From: Elusimicrobiota bacterium
Lineage (GTDB): Bacteria > Elusimicrobiota > Elusimicrobia > UBA1565
Length of the DNA stretch: 33,865 bases
Reading direction: 5' to 3'
Assembly: GCA_002401485.1 (NCBI GenBank)
Contig: NVTF01000010.1
Coordinates: forward strand, 1-33,865
Below are positions 23,724-31,001 of the stretch, piece after piece. The notes below the pieces were generated by a model. The model made no database searches. It saw only the letters and a list, made by a program, of their open reading frames with translations, and was not told where the DNA came from. The stretch's first letter is position 1. Each line of letters begins with the position of its first letter. The position numbers and the translations under genes were made by a program.

Positions 23724-24644
23724 TTACTGGCGGAGGGAGACCGGCACGACAGCCTTGCCGCGGAGCATGTGATCGGTCAGGAGGTCGCTCAGTCCCTGCA
23801 CGCGAAGCCGGGTGGCGCCTTCCTCGGTGAGGATCCGAACAATGCCGTTCATGTCGCGAATGAGGTGTTTGGCGTCGCGGCTGTAGACCAACACAAGCGT
23901 CTCATCCTTTGCGTCAGCGCGCACTCCCGTGATTACCGTACCTTTCGCCGAACGCAGGCAGGTCTCGTAGACGGTGACAAAGGCGGCGGCATTTTTGAGC
24001 GATTTGCTTTCGATGCCGCATTGGTCCACGATGGGCTGCAGCGAGCTCGATTGGCGGTCGGAGGCGGGCCGTTCAAGATCGATAAGGGAAACGGTGTGAC
24101 CGAACAGTTTCCCGTCGCGCAATTGAAAGGAGGACTCGAGATCACTTTTTACCGTGCTGCCGGGGGGAATCAAGCCGCTAATCATAATGACGACGCCGTG
24201 GGTTCCTTCGGCTGCGGTGATCTTGACGCCATAACGTTTGGAGAGGTCGGTGAGGCAGCTGCTTAACGCGGCGACGACTTCTTTTGTGCTGGGCTGACGC
24301 GCGTAAACATAGTCGACCGATTGGCAGGACTGCATCTCTTTGAGTACGTCGCCAAATTTGTTGCCGCCTTCGATCGGCACACCCTCGATGCGGGGAGCAT
24401 CCCACCCGCCGTCTTGGGGTGATGTGGGAAGTTCAGGAATGGATTTCCACCACGGGGCCGCATTCTTGGTTTCGCCTTTGGGAATGGGCATTTCGGAAGG
24501 GGGAGAGATTTCAACGATATCGGCACGGCCTTCGCCGAAGAAATCGGACAGCCATTCCATTTCGGAAAAAATGCTCGCGTCGCTGGCGGCCGCCGGAGCG
24601 GCAAAAATGAAGAACGCGATAGAGGTGATAATAAAGCGATGCAT
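23724..24644 (-). CDS. Secreted hypothetical protein
   Basis: The product has 306 residues with a signal peptide (MHRFIITSIAFFIFAAPAAA). The mature part opens with an acidic Pro-rich stretch, then alpha/beta-looking sequence with VKITAAEGTHGVVIMISGLI, ETLVLVYSRDAKHLIRDMNG and the C-terminal ILTEEGATRLRVQGLSDLLT. Several Cys (QSCQSV, SSCLTD, VDQCGI, ETCLRS) could form disulfides in the periplasm. I recognise no family. No Shine-Dalgarno or close -10 is evident before ATG 24644. A TATCAT about 30 nt upstream on the minus strand could serve as its -10. Confidence 0.75.
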   Translation of the reverse strand: MHRFIITSIAFFIFAAPAAASDASIFSEMEWLSDFFGEGRADIVEISPPSEMPIPKGETKNAAPWWKSIPELPTSPQDGGWDAPRIEGVPIEGGNKFGDVLKEMQSCQSVDYVYARQPSTKEVVAALSSCLTDLSKRYGVKITAAEGTHGVVIMISGLIPPGSTVKSDLESSFQLRDGKLFGHTVSLIDLERPASDRQSSSLQPIVDQCGIESKSLKNAAAFVTVYETCLRSAKGTVITGVRADAKDETLVLVYSRDAKHLIRDMNGIVRILTEEGATRLRVQGLSDLLTDHMLRGKAVVPVSLRQ

Positions 24645-24794
24645 TATTGATTCTCGGGGTTTTGACGTACCTTAATGATACGCCCAGCACCAAAATGACA
24701 GTATGACGACCGCCAATTGATTGTGTTGATGGCGATCAACCCCTTCGCTCTAGGTCCATCGGGCCGAGCGTTTTAATGGTTCTGAGGCATAAGA

Positions 24795-24810
24795 CCTATA
24801 CGCGTATAGG
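24795..24810. promoter_or_regulatory. Perfect 16-bp palindrome upstream of the giant membrane protein gene
   Basis: CCTATACGCGTATAGG is exactly symmetrical and lies 59 bp ahead of the -10 at 24869. The 237-bp intergenic stretch 24645-24881 also holds GTTGAT-ggcg-ATCAAC nearby. Its size and position suit a dimeric activator or repressor site; the binding protein is unknown. Confidence 0.45.
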
Positions 24811-24868
24811 CGTTATTCCCCGTCGAGGATTAGGTGGTTTGGCCCACAGAGAATCAACCGTTGGGTGG

Positions 24869-24874
24869 TATCCT
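24869..24874 (+). promoter_or_regulatory. -10 element TATCCT of the giant membrane protein gene
   Basis: GGTATCCT, then GTTGTCT, then ATG 24882: gap 7 nt. It lies inside the over-extended track ORF that starts at 24834. Confidence 0.5.
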
Positions 24875-24881
24875 GTTGTCT

Positions 24882-27800
24882 ATGATGAAAAAGATCCTCC
24901 TCCAATTTCCCGTTCAAAAATCCATTGCTTCCGCTCTTGTTGCTGCGCTTTTAATGACGACTCCCGGACTCGGCGTTTATGAAGCGGCCGCAAAGATCGT
25001 CGGAAACACAAGCGTGACAACGATCCCCTCCGGCTTTAACGCACCGGTGGGTCTTGGTCACATCTTCGGTTTGGGCACAACAAAGGCTGAAGCATTTTTG
25101 AAGGTGGACAGCCTCGGATCTACTCTAACCGTTATCGATGCGCCGGTTTTTTTGCCGGAACAAACCCTTGCTGTTGCCTCTGCCGCGAAGTCGGACCCTA
25201 GGTCCTCTGTCCCGACAATAGCGATTTCCCCTGCTGGCATAAAAATTGCTGCTCGAATTTTAACGAGCCATGCCCCTGCAATTCGCGCGCCGCGTGTTAC
25301 GGCAAAACAAACCCTCACCACTACCGTTGAAGCGGTGCGTCATGAGTCGACCTCAGGCCGGGTTTCCGGGGCGCCGCTCACCCGACTTTTTGATTTCTCC
25401 AGACGCTCGCGTGATTCCAATGTCCCGGCAGTGCGCGGCTCCTACTTCGGATCACGCGGCAGCCGCCTTAGCCGCTCGGCTGAAGCCGCTGTTAATGCAG
25501 CCGATGAGCCCGCCTCTCCTTCCTCTACTAAGGAAAAGGCCGTGAAAAAGGGTCCGAGCAATACCCTTGTGATCGGACTCGCCGCTGCCGGAGCCGTCGC
25601 CTCGTTTTATTTCGCGCCCGTAATCCTCGCGGCCGCAGCAACCGCTCTCACGTTTGCGGGGCTGTCGACGCCGCTGTGGATTACCTCAGGATCGCTTTGG
25701 ACGACACTAGGCGTGAGCGCGCTTGGAGTTGTTGTCGGTTCTGCGGTTTCGCAGTATCCGTTATGGCTTTCCTTCCCTAGGGATGTTATTCAAAGCGCCA
25801 CGAATGCGGGTGCCAACACCTTTAAGTTTTGGGCGCGTTTCGGCCGCATTTTAGATTCGGTTTTAACCGGCCGATCAACGGAAGACGCCAATAAGGCGGA
25901 TTTGCCCGCTAACATTTTCAAATATCCGGTGCTTGCCTGGCCGTTTTTCTTAACAGGCCTTGGCGTGGTCCCCATCGTGATGGCTACCGGTGCGGTCGCT
26001 CTAGGCTGGCCGGTGTTGACGGTTTGGGGCATCGGCGCCGCTTTAATTTTTGGAGGCGCTCCCGTATTCTTTGCTGCCGGCCTCCTTTATAAGGTTGTTG
26101 AGACTCCTATTCGGGCTGCGCTGCGCGGACTTAAACAGGTCGCGTTCCAATTTTTTCCTTGGCTGATTGACTTTTTCAACTTTTTAGGACGTGTTCTTCG
26201 TAAGCTCTTCCCGTTCATTGGCGGCGGGCTTTGGGGCATCGTCAGGACGGCGGGTTTTGGCATTGCCGCAGGGTTTTTGACAACCGCTCGTCCGATCTGG
26301 GAGGGTGTTGCGGATTCGGAGATCGCTGAGCCGGATCTTCAAAAGCGGGACCGTCTCTATTCGATTCCCCGAAAGGTCGGCATTATAGCGGTGCGGATTG
26401 CGGGTGGATTGACCGCTCTCGTCGCGGGTGTTCTTGGGGCCGGCATTGGGCTGGTGCTTTCGCTGCCTTTCATGCTCGTGCATCCGCTTCATATCGCATT
26501 GGATTGGGCCAAAATCGAGACGGGAACAATCGCAGGGTTCACGAAACGTTTCCACGATAACCTTGACGATGAGGAAGGGTTGGGAGAGCTGGCGCAAACC
26601 GAATTCGAGGCCGCCGGCGACCAACGGTCTATTTCCTTGGCGCATGCAGTCGCACGTTTGGCGAATGCACCGCTGCACGCGGGATACCTTTCGGTCGCGC
26701 TCATTGCGACGGCGCTGACGGCTTATTTCCGAACCTGGAGCCGTTCCTTGGGTTGGACAACACGGCCGGAACGCGTCACCGCTGAGCCGCTTGATGGAGT
26801 CAAAGAAATTCGGGATGCCGACAGCAAACGCATATCCGCGGCTCCTGAAAATCCTCACTTCTGGGCTCCGTTCCTTCTCGGAACTCTTGGGGCACTCGGC
26901 GGCTCCGCCGCCGTCTATACCACCGTGCTCGGCGGCGCTCTTTCGCTGGCATGGCTGCCGCTTGCGTTATTGGCGTTAGGGACTGCGGCAGGCGGATTTA
27001 TTGGATTAGCAATTTCCCAGCCGGCGGCGTGGAGCAATCTCTTTGGCGGCATCAAGAAAGAGGCTGTTGACGGCGCGACAGCGTCTTATCGGGCTTCCGC
27101 GAGACTCGGACTTCGCACGGACGCAGCACTTCGTGATCGTGCGGTGAGTGAGCATTTGTATAGAAACGCTCCGGCGAATCTTCTTCAGTACCCGTGGCTC
27201 GCCCTTCCCGGCGTAATTGTGGGATACGTCGCCGCCGTTTTCGGCTTCATTGCTGGTCCCATTGCCGTTGTTGTTGGAACCGCGACGCAAGCGGCATGGA
27301 CCGGTTTCCTTTCGCTGGTCGAGCGATTTATTCCGGCGCTCAAACGAGTTCTTAAACGCATAGTGAAAATTCTGCGCAACGCCATTCCCTTTGCGGGTGG
27401 TTTGATCTGGGGAACTATCCGCGGTCTGTTTATCACTGGGGTCGCTTCAGCGGCAGTTGCCGCAGGACCGATTTTTGACGCGGTGTTCGATAAAGATCTC
27501 GATATCGATGAGTCGCGTTACGATATGGACGGCATCTCCAAGATCATTGCAGTGCGCGCCTTCCAGCTCGTTGCTGTGATCGGGCTGCTCACCGCGGCAC
27601 TGCTTGGTTTCGTGACCGGTTTGATTTATGGATTGCCGTATACCGCGGTCTTCGCTCTCGGGAAAGCCTTCGATTGGGGCAATGTCGGCGGTAAATCCGA
27701 GAATTTCTTCCGTCTCTGGGAGAAAGAATCGCTGCGTGATGAGGATGTTCGCTTCGAACAGCTCGTTCGTTCGGGTTTCTCCGAAGATGAAAAGAATATC

Positions 27801-29654
27801 TCCTTGTGGCAGGGTATCGCGCGTTTGGGCAATACACTCGGCGCTGCGGCGATTACGCCGTTGACAAGCATTCCGATTGCGGTGTCGGTATTCTTCCGCA
27901 CCATTTACCGGGCGGGGCGTGCGGCACGCGATCGTGAGCCGGGCGTAAGCACGTATGAGTTCGCTTCCGATCTCGAGACCGCGCTTAACCGACATGAGGG
28001 TTTTGTTCGAGCCTACCAAGGACGCCGCCGCGGCACGGTCGAAACCGTATTTACGAGTGAATCCTCTTATCGCCGAGCACTCGCGGAGGGACTCATTCGC
28101 TCACGGATGAAGGGTTTTGATATAGAGATCATCTACGAAGATGCCGAAGGCGTCGACGGGGATGATCTCAAACGCGCTCGAGGCTCACTTGATGAAGAGG
28201 CCGACTCCGTTCAGGAAAAGAAAGCGGATGATCTTTCCGGAGCCGGAGCCGGAGCCGGCGTCGCGGCCGTTCTTGGTTTGCTCGGCGCCGTTGCTGCCGG
28301 GTATGCGGGTTTTGCATTCGCGCTTCCTCTTCTAGGATTGACGGGTTGGTCATGGCTGCTTGGTTTGGCCGGGTCGGCCCTGATCGGCGCGGGGATTGGG
28401 TTCGCGATTTCACAACCCTCCATCCTTCGCCAGTGGCCGCACGCCATCGGATCGGCGATGCGCGACGGTGTTGATGCGGCATGGAAATTCTGGACCGGCT
28501 ACGCCGGACGTTACGCCATGACGCTGAAGGGGGATCGGGTTCCGGCTGCCTCTACGCTGGGAACGGTTCACTACGTTGGTGGTGTTGTCGGCGCGGTCGG
28601 AACAGGCATTGCGGGTTTTATTTACGGGCTCGTCTCGGTTCCGTTGGAGGCCTCCCTGGTCGGCGCCCACAAGGTCGCACTGGGCTTATGGCCGTGGTTG
28701 AAGGGCGTGTTCAAGACTATCGCTCGGGTCGCACGGCGATTTTTCCCATTCGTGTTCGGGGGCATTGTCGGGCTGGTTGTCGGCGTTTTTGGAACAGCGC
28801 TTTTTGGAGCGTTGTTGTTGGGTCGCCCCTGGTTTAAATACGTGGTTGCGGAAGATTACGATACCGATACAACCGGTAAGTTCTTAGGAACGACGGCGCT
28901 TCGCATCGTCGCTTCCATCATCGGCGTGATTGCGGGTCTTGCGGGAGGCGCGGTTTTCTTCGCGGTGCCGGCTGCCATCGGCTTCTACGCCTTTGGAACG
29001 TGGGGGATCACCCTTGGCTTGGCAGCGGCGCTGCCGTATTCGCTTACCCTGAGCGCCGCATTGGCTTTCTGGATGGGGGACATCGGCGGCAGGGCCCAGC
29101 GCTTCTTTGATTTGTGGGCTAAGTCCGCCTTGCGCATAGAATTGCATCGTATGAACAAGCTCACCGACAGCATGGAGTTTAACGAGAAGCGCACCAATGG
29201 CGAGATTCAGCCGGCAGACGGTTGGATCCGACTTGCTAATGTTTTTGCGGGTACGCTCGCGGCGGCGATTGCCGGCATCGTTGCCAGTTTGGTCACCTAT
29301 CCGCGGAGCCTCTTTCGCGCGGGCAAGGATCTGTCCGCTGGGAAAACCCTGGATGGGAGTCAGGGTTTTGACGACTTCTCGCCGATCTATGACTCCCGCA
29401 GCGGCAGAAAAGTCTTCAATAAAATAGCCGCCGGAATTTCCCTTGCCTCAGGCATCGTCTTCTCTATCTGGATGCTTGGTTGGGGTCCGTACGGATTGTT
29501 GACGGCATTGTGGAAGGCCGCCGTGATCGTTGCGCTCGCTTACCCGGTCGGCTGGGTCGCCGGATGGGTTTTGGGTCTCATCGCCGGCTTTGCAATCGGC
29601 GCCGTCGTCTGGCTCTCCCGCCAACTAGCCAAAACCCCACCCCAAGCCAAATAA
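24882..29654 (+). CDS. Giant polytopic membrane protein with three internal repeats
   Basis: The product has 1590 residues from ATG 24882. The N-terminus has a signal-like helix (QKSIASALVAALLMTTPGLG) and about 170 residues of Ala/Ser/Arg-rich, probably disordered sequence. Three repeats of about 430-460 residues then begin near residues 228, 663 and 1121, and a partial fourth near 1511. Each repeat opens with two membrane helices ending SQ(Y/P), continues through an amphipathic part, then a basic helix leading into an (L/I/F)PF-x2-GG membrane block (LRKLFPFIGGG, LRNAIPFAGGL, ARRFFPFVFGG). Next come more helices, a DWxxxxG/FWMGDIGG-x4-FF loop, and a closing (A/I)RLAN helix before R-rich residues. 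I recognise no family. Transport, secretion or lipid handling are all open. Confidence 0.85.
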   Translation: MMKKILLQFPVQKSIASALVAALLMTTPGLGVYEAAAKIVGNTSVTTIPSGFNAPVGLGHIFGLGTTKAEAFLKVDSLGSTLTVIDAPVFLPEQTLAVASAAKSDPRSSVPTIAISPAGIKIAARILTSHAPAIRAPRVTAKQTLTTTVEAVRHESTSGRVSGAPLTRLFDFSRRSRDSNVPAVRGSYFGSRGSRLSRSAEAAVNAADEPASPSSTKEKAVKKGPSNTLVIGLAAAGAVASFYFAPVILAAAATALTFAGLSTPLWITSGSLWTTLGVSALGVVVGSAVSQYPLWLSFPRDVIQSATNAGANTFKFWARFGRILDSVLTGRSTEDANKADLPANIFKYPVLAWPFFLTGLGVVPIVMATGAVALGWPVLTVWGIGAALIFGGAPVFFAAGLLYKVVETPIRAALRGLKQVAFQFFPWLIDFFNFLGRVLRKLFPFIGGGLWGIVRTAGFGIAAGFLTTARPIWEGVADSEIAEPDLQKRDRLYSIPRKVGIIAVRIAGGLTALVAGVLGAGIGLVLSLPFMLVHPLHIALDWAKIETGTIAGFTKRFHDNLDDEEGLGELAQTEFEAAGDQRSISLAHAVARLANAPLHAGYLSVALIATALTAYFRTWSRSLGWTTRPERVTAEPLDGVKEIRDADSKRISAAPENPHFWAPFLLGTLGALGGSAAVYTTVLGGALSLAWLPLALLALGTAAGGFIGLAISQPAAWSNLFGGIKKEAVDGATASYRASARLGLRTDAALRDRAVSEHLYRNAPANLLQYPWLALPGVIVGYVAAVFGFIAGPIAVVVGTATQAAWTGFLSLVERFIPALKRVLKRIVKILRNAIPFAGGLIWGTIRGLFITGVASAAVAAGPIFDAVFDKDLDIDESRYDMDGISKIIAVRAFQLVAVIGLLTAALLGFVTGLIYGLPYTAVFALGKAFDWGNVGGKSENFFRLWEKESLRDEDVRFEQLVRSGFSEDEKNISLWQGIARLGNTLGAAAITPLTSIPIAVSVFFRTIYRAGRAARDREPGVSTYEFASDLETALNRHEGFVRAYQGRRRGTVETVFTSESSYRRALAEGLIRSRMKGFDIEIIYEDAEGVDGDDLKRARGSLDEEADSVQEKKADDLSGAGAGAGVAAVLGLLGAVAAGYAGFAFALPLLGLTGWSWLLGLAGSALIGAGIGFAISQPSILRQWPHAIGSAMRDGVDAAWKFWTGYAGRYAMTLKGDRVPAASTLGTVHYVGGVVGAVGTGIAGFIYGLVSVPLEASLVGAHKVALGLWPWLKGVFKTIARVARRFFPFVFGGIVGLVVGVFGTALFGALLLGRPWFKYVVAEDYDTDTTGKFLGTTALRIVASIIGVIAGLAGGAVFFAVPAAIGFYAFGTWGITLGLAAALPYSLTLSAALAFWMGDIGGRAQRFFDLWAKSALRIELHRMNKLTDSMEFNEKRTNGEIQPADGWIRLANVFAGTLAAAIAGIVASLVTYPRSLFRAGKDLSAGKTLDGSQGFDDFSPIYDSRSGRKVFNKIAAGISLASGIVFSIWMLGWGPYGLLTALWKAAVIVALAYPVGWVAGWVLGLIAGFAIGAVVWLSRQLAKTPPQAK
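25567..26871 (+). repeat. Protein repeat unit 1 of the giant membrane protein
   Basis: The unit opens with two helices ending VVGSAVSQYPLW, holds RKLFPFIGGGLWGIVR and ARPIWEGV, then LDWAKIETGTIAGF, and closes LAHAVARLANAP and YFRTWSRSLG. Boundaries are approximate, set by eye. Confidence 0.6.
26872..28245 (+). repeat. Protein repeat unit 2 of the giant membrane protein
   Basis: The same order of landmarks as unit 1: GLAISQPAAW, LRNAIPFAGGLIWGTIRG, AGPIFDAVFD, FDWGNVGGKSENFFRLW, LWQGIARLGN and FFRTIYRAGRA. A charged insert (about EDAEGVDGDDLKRARGSLDE) separates it from unit 3. Confidence 0.6.
28246..29414 (+). repeat. Protein repeat unit 3 of the giant membrane protein
   Basis: Landmarks: GFAISQPSIL, ARRFFPFVFGGIVGLVVG, GRPWFKYVV, WMGDIGGRAQRFFDLW, GWIRLANVFAG and YPRSLFRAGKDL. 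A partial fourth unit (GISLASGIVFSIWMLGWGPY onward) ends the protein with the opening helix pair only. Confidence 0.6.
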
Positions 29655-29655
29655 C

Positions 29656-29722
29656 TGGGGCCGTACGTTGAGTTGTTGAGTTATTCCTGTGGAATAACTC
29701 AACAACTCAACGTACGGCCCCA
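29656..29722. terminator. Perfect 32-bp inverted repeat between convergent stops
   Basis: Two exact 32-nt arms flank a 3-nt loop (TGT). The arm contains two tandem copies of GTTGAGTT. The repeat fills the gap between the TAA ending at 29654 and a minus-strand TAG at 29724-29726 almost to the base. There is no T-tract after either arm, so it is not a textbook intrinsic terminator. A bidirectional transcription block or RNA-stability element is the simplest reading. Confidence 0.65.
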
Positions 29723-29723
29723 A

Positions 29724-30017
29724 CTATGGGTACATGCGGGTGTAGAATTTTGGGGTTGTGTCGGGCCAGACCTTTCCGCCTCTTGATGTGACGCGTGTGC
29801 GGACGTAGGGGTCGTAAAGGCCTTTTAGATTGATCTGGAAGTAGTTTGGATCCGGAGTCCAGTGGCGTTTGACGATGAAACCAGTGTCGAAGGCTGCCAT
29901 TTGGTCAGATGCGATCGTTGCGAGTTGGAATAACCCGGAACCCGGATGAAGTTGTCGATTCTCCAGCGTGAGGATGACCCGGACGTTCCGTTGTGGATCG
30001 GTATTTTTGACGCATCA
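29724..30017 (-). pseudogene. C-terminal remnant of a minus-strand gene
   Basis: The minus frame is open from about 30017 to a TAG at 29724 and reads like real protein: LENRQLHPGSGLFQLATIAS, DPNYFQINLKGLYDPYVRTR and TPKFYTRMYP. A TGA precedes it in frame, and the only ATG is at 29900 (58 codons, no Shine-Dalgarno or -10). It ends exactly where the convergent inverted repeat begins. I infer the decayed 3' end of a lost gene. Apart from this remnant and the promoter before 30100, I see nothing else in 29727-30099. Confidence 0.35.
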
Positions 30018-30064
30018 GCCGTTTCTGTTTGGCGCGGTGACGCCGATTTTGATTCCCCCGAGCC

Positions 30065-30093
30065 TTGACGCGAAAGCGTCCTTCCGTTACCGT
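30065..30093 (+). promoter_or_regulatory. Promoter of the 162-aa membrane protein gene
   Basis: TTGACG (30065-30070), a 17-nt spacer and TACCGT (30088-30093), then TCCTCC and ATG 30100. The -35, spacing and 6-nt gap make this the clearest leaderless promoter in the window. Confidence 0.65.
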
Positions 30094-30099
30094 TCCTCC

Positions 30100-30588
30100 A
30101 TGGTCCCAGCACGCGCTTTCGGTGAAATGCCGGGTCAACGGCCTGCGGATAGGCCCCCGCGCAAGCCGTGGTGGGCGACTAGCGGATTCTGGTCGCTGCT
30201 CAGGGCTTTTATCGGTGTCTGTCTGTTTGTCTACGGAGAACGCGCCTCACTTTTGCGGGCTGTGCGCAATCGTATGCCCGATGACAAACAAATCGCTGAG
30301 ATGAAAATTGTGGGCCGCGACATCCAAAAAATTGCCGAAGATTTCGCGGACGAATACGCACCGGAAAGCGCCGCCGAGGAAAAAGCGACCGTCTCTGCCA
30401 AGACTCTTGAGGCTCCGAAGCGGGCTTCGGGCCGTCGGAAGACTAAAACCGGACCGCGGCGTCAAGGAAAGGTGGATATCTCGGATAAACGATTTAAGGA
30501 TTCCGGCAACGCCGAGGAATTCCGGCAGCGGATGGACGCCCCGTGGTTGGAATCGACTTTTAAGGTCCCTTTTTCTCAACCGCGTTAG
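30100..30588 (+). CDS. Small single-TM protein with basic tail, hypothetical
   Basis: The product has 162 residues from ATG 30100. The track start 29968 lies far upstream of a good promoter, so it is rejected. One membrane helix (SGFWSLLRAFIGVCLFVYG) is followed by a cytoplasmic-type tail: acidic-helical EIMKIV-like sequence (AEMKIVGRDIQKIAEDFADE), then a Lys/Arg-rich stretch (KRASGRRKTKTGPRRQGK). I recognise no family. It is the first gene of a short group with the 26-residue ORF and the 104-residue protein. Confidence 0.6.
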   Translation: MVPARAFGEMPGQRPADRPPRKPWWATSGFWSLLRAFIGVCLFVYGERASLLRAVRNRMPDDKQIAEMKIVGRDIQKIAEDFADEYAPESAAEEKATVSAKTLEAPKRASGRRKTKTGPRRQGKVDISDKRFKDSGNAEEFRQRMDAPWLESTFKVPFSQPR

Positions 30589-30596
30589 GGCGCGGC

Positions 30597-30677
30597 ATGT
30601 TGATTACCGGGGGCATGGCGGGTGCGTTCGGATTGTTGGGATTTTTGTTATTTAAGAACAAGGGGAGACCTCTATGA
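30597..30677 (+). CDS. 26-residue single-TM microprotein (candidate)
   Basis: This frame, too short for the ORF track, encodes MLITGGMAGAFGLLGFLLFK plus NKGRPL. It is a single membrane helix with a basic tail, typical of bacterial microproteins. It starts 8 nt after the 162-aa gene, and its TGA overlaps the next ATG as ATGA, which suggests translational coupling. GGGGAGA inside its end is the ribosome binding site of the next gene. Confidence 0.45.
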   Translation: MLITGGMAGAFGLLGFLLFKNKGRPL

Positions 30678-30988
30678 ACCAACCACAATCAGGTACACCG
30701 GGCGGCGGGCAGCAAGGCGGCAGTACTGGGCCCACGGCCTTTCCAGAGATCGGGTTTTCGATGGATCCCAAGATGGTCCCCTGGCACGACGCTGTTGTTT
30801 GGTCTGAGCGGAGCCATAACGGACATCGGTTGTATGAATGGCTGACGAAAGAACATGTGGCGAAAGTGGGCTGGACGAATGGAGTTGTTTCTGTCGAGGT
30901 CGCAAACGATTCATTCCTCTGCAAGGATGTTCGCTACTTCATCGTTCAGGCACCGTTTGTCGCGGTCGGGCAGAATATTGCCGTATAG
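30674..30988 (+). CDS. Hypothetical 104-residue protein
   Basis: The start ATG is preceded by GGGGAGA at good spacing. A Gly/Gln-rich N-terminus (QPQSGTPGGGQQGGSTG) leads to a compact domain with DAVVWSERSHNGHRLYEWLT, TNGVVSVEVANDSFLCKDV and YFIVQAPFVAVGQNIAV. It has no signal peptide or membrane segment. I recognise no family. It is convergent with the REC/MBL gene, with 13 bp between stops. Confidence 0.6.
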   Translation: MNQPQSGTPGGGQQGGSTGPTAFPEIGFSMDPKMVPWHDAVVWSERSHNGHRLYEWLTKEHVAKVGWTNGVVSVEVANDSFLCKDVRYFIVQAPFVAVGQNIAV

Positions 30989-31001
30989 GGCGGGGGAGAC
31001 G

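Noticed and set aside
24834-24881. Longer N-terminus of the giant membrane protein in the ORF track
   Set aside because: It spans the TATCCT -10, and the signal-like MMKKILLQF start at 24882 is far more typical.
28240-28262. Tandem GGAGCC repeats within the giant gene as a possible regulatory or unstable repeat
   Set aside because: They encode a short Gly-Ala run at the start of repeat unit 3, and the copies are too few to suggest phase variation.
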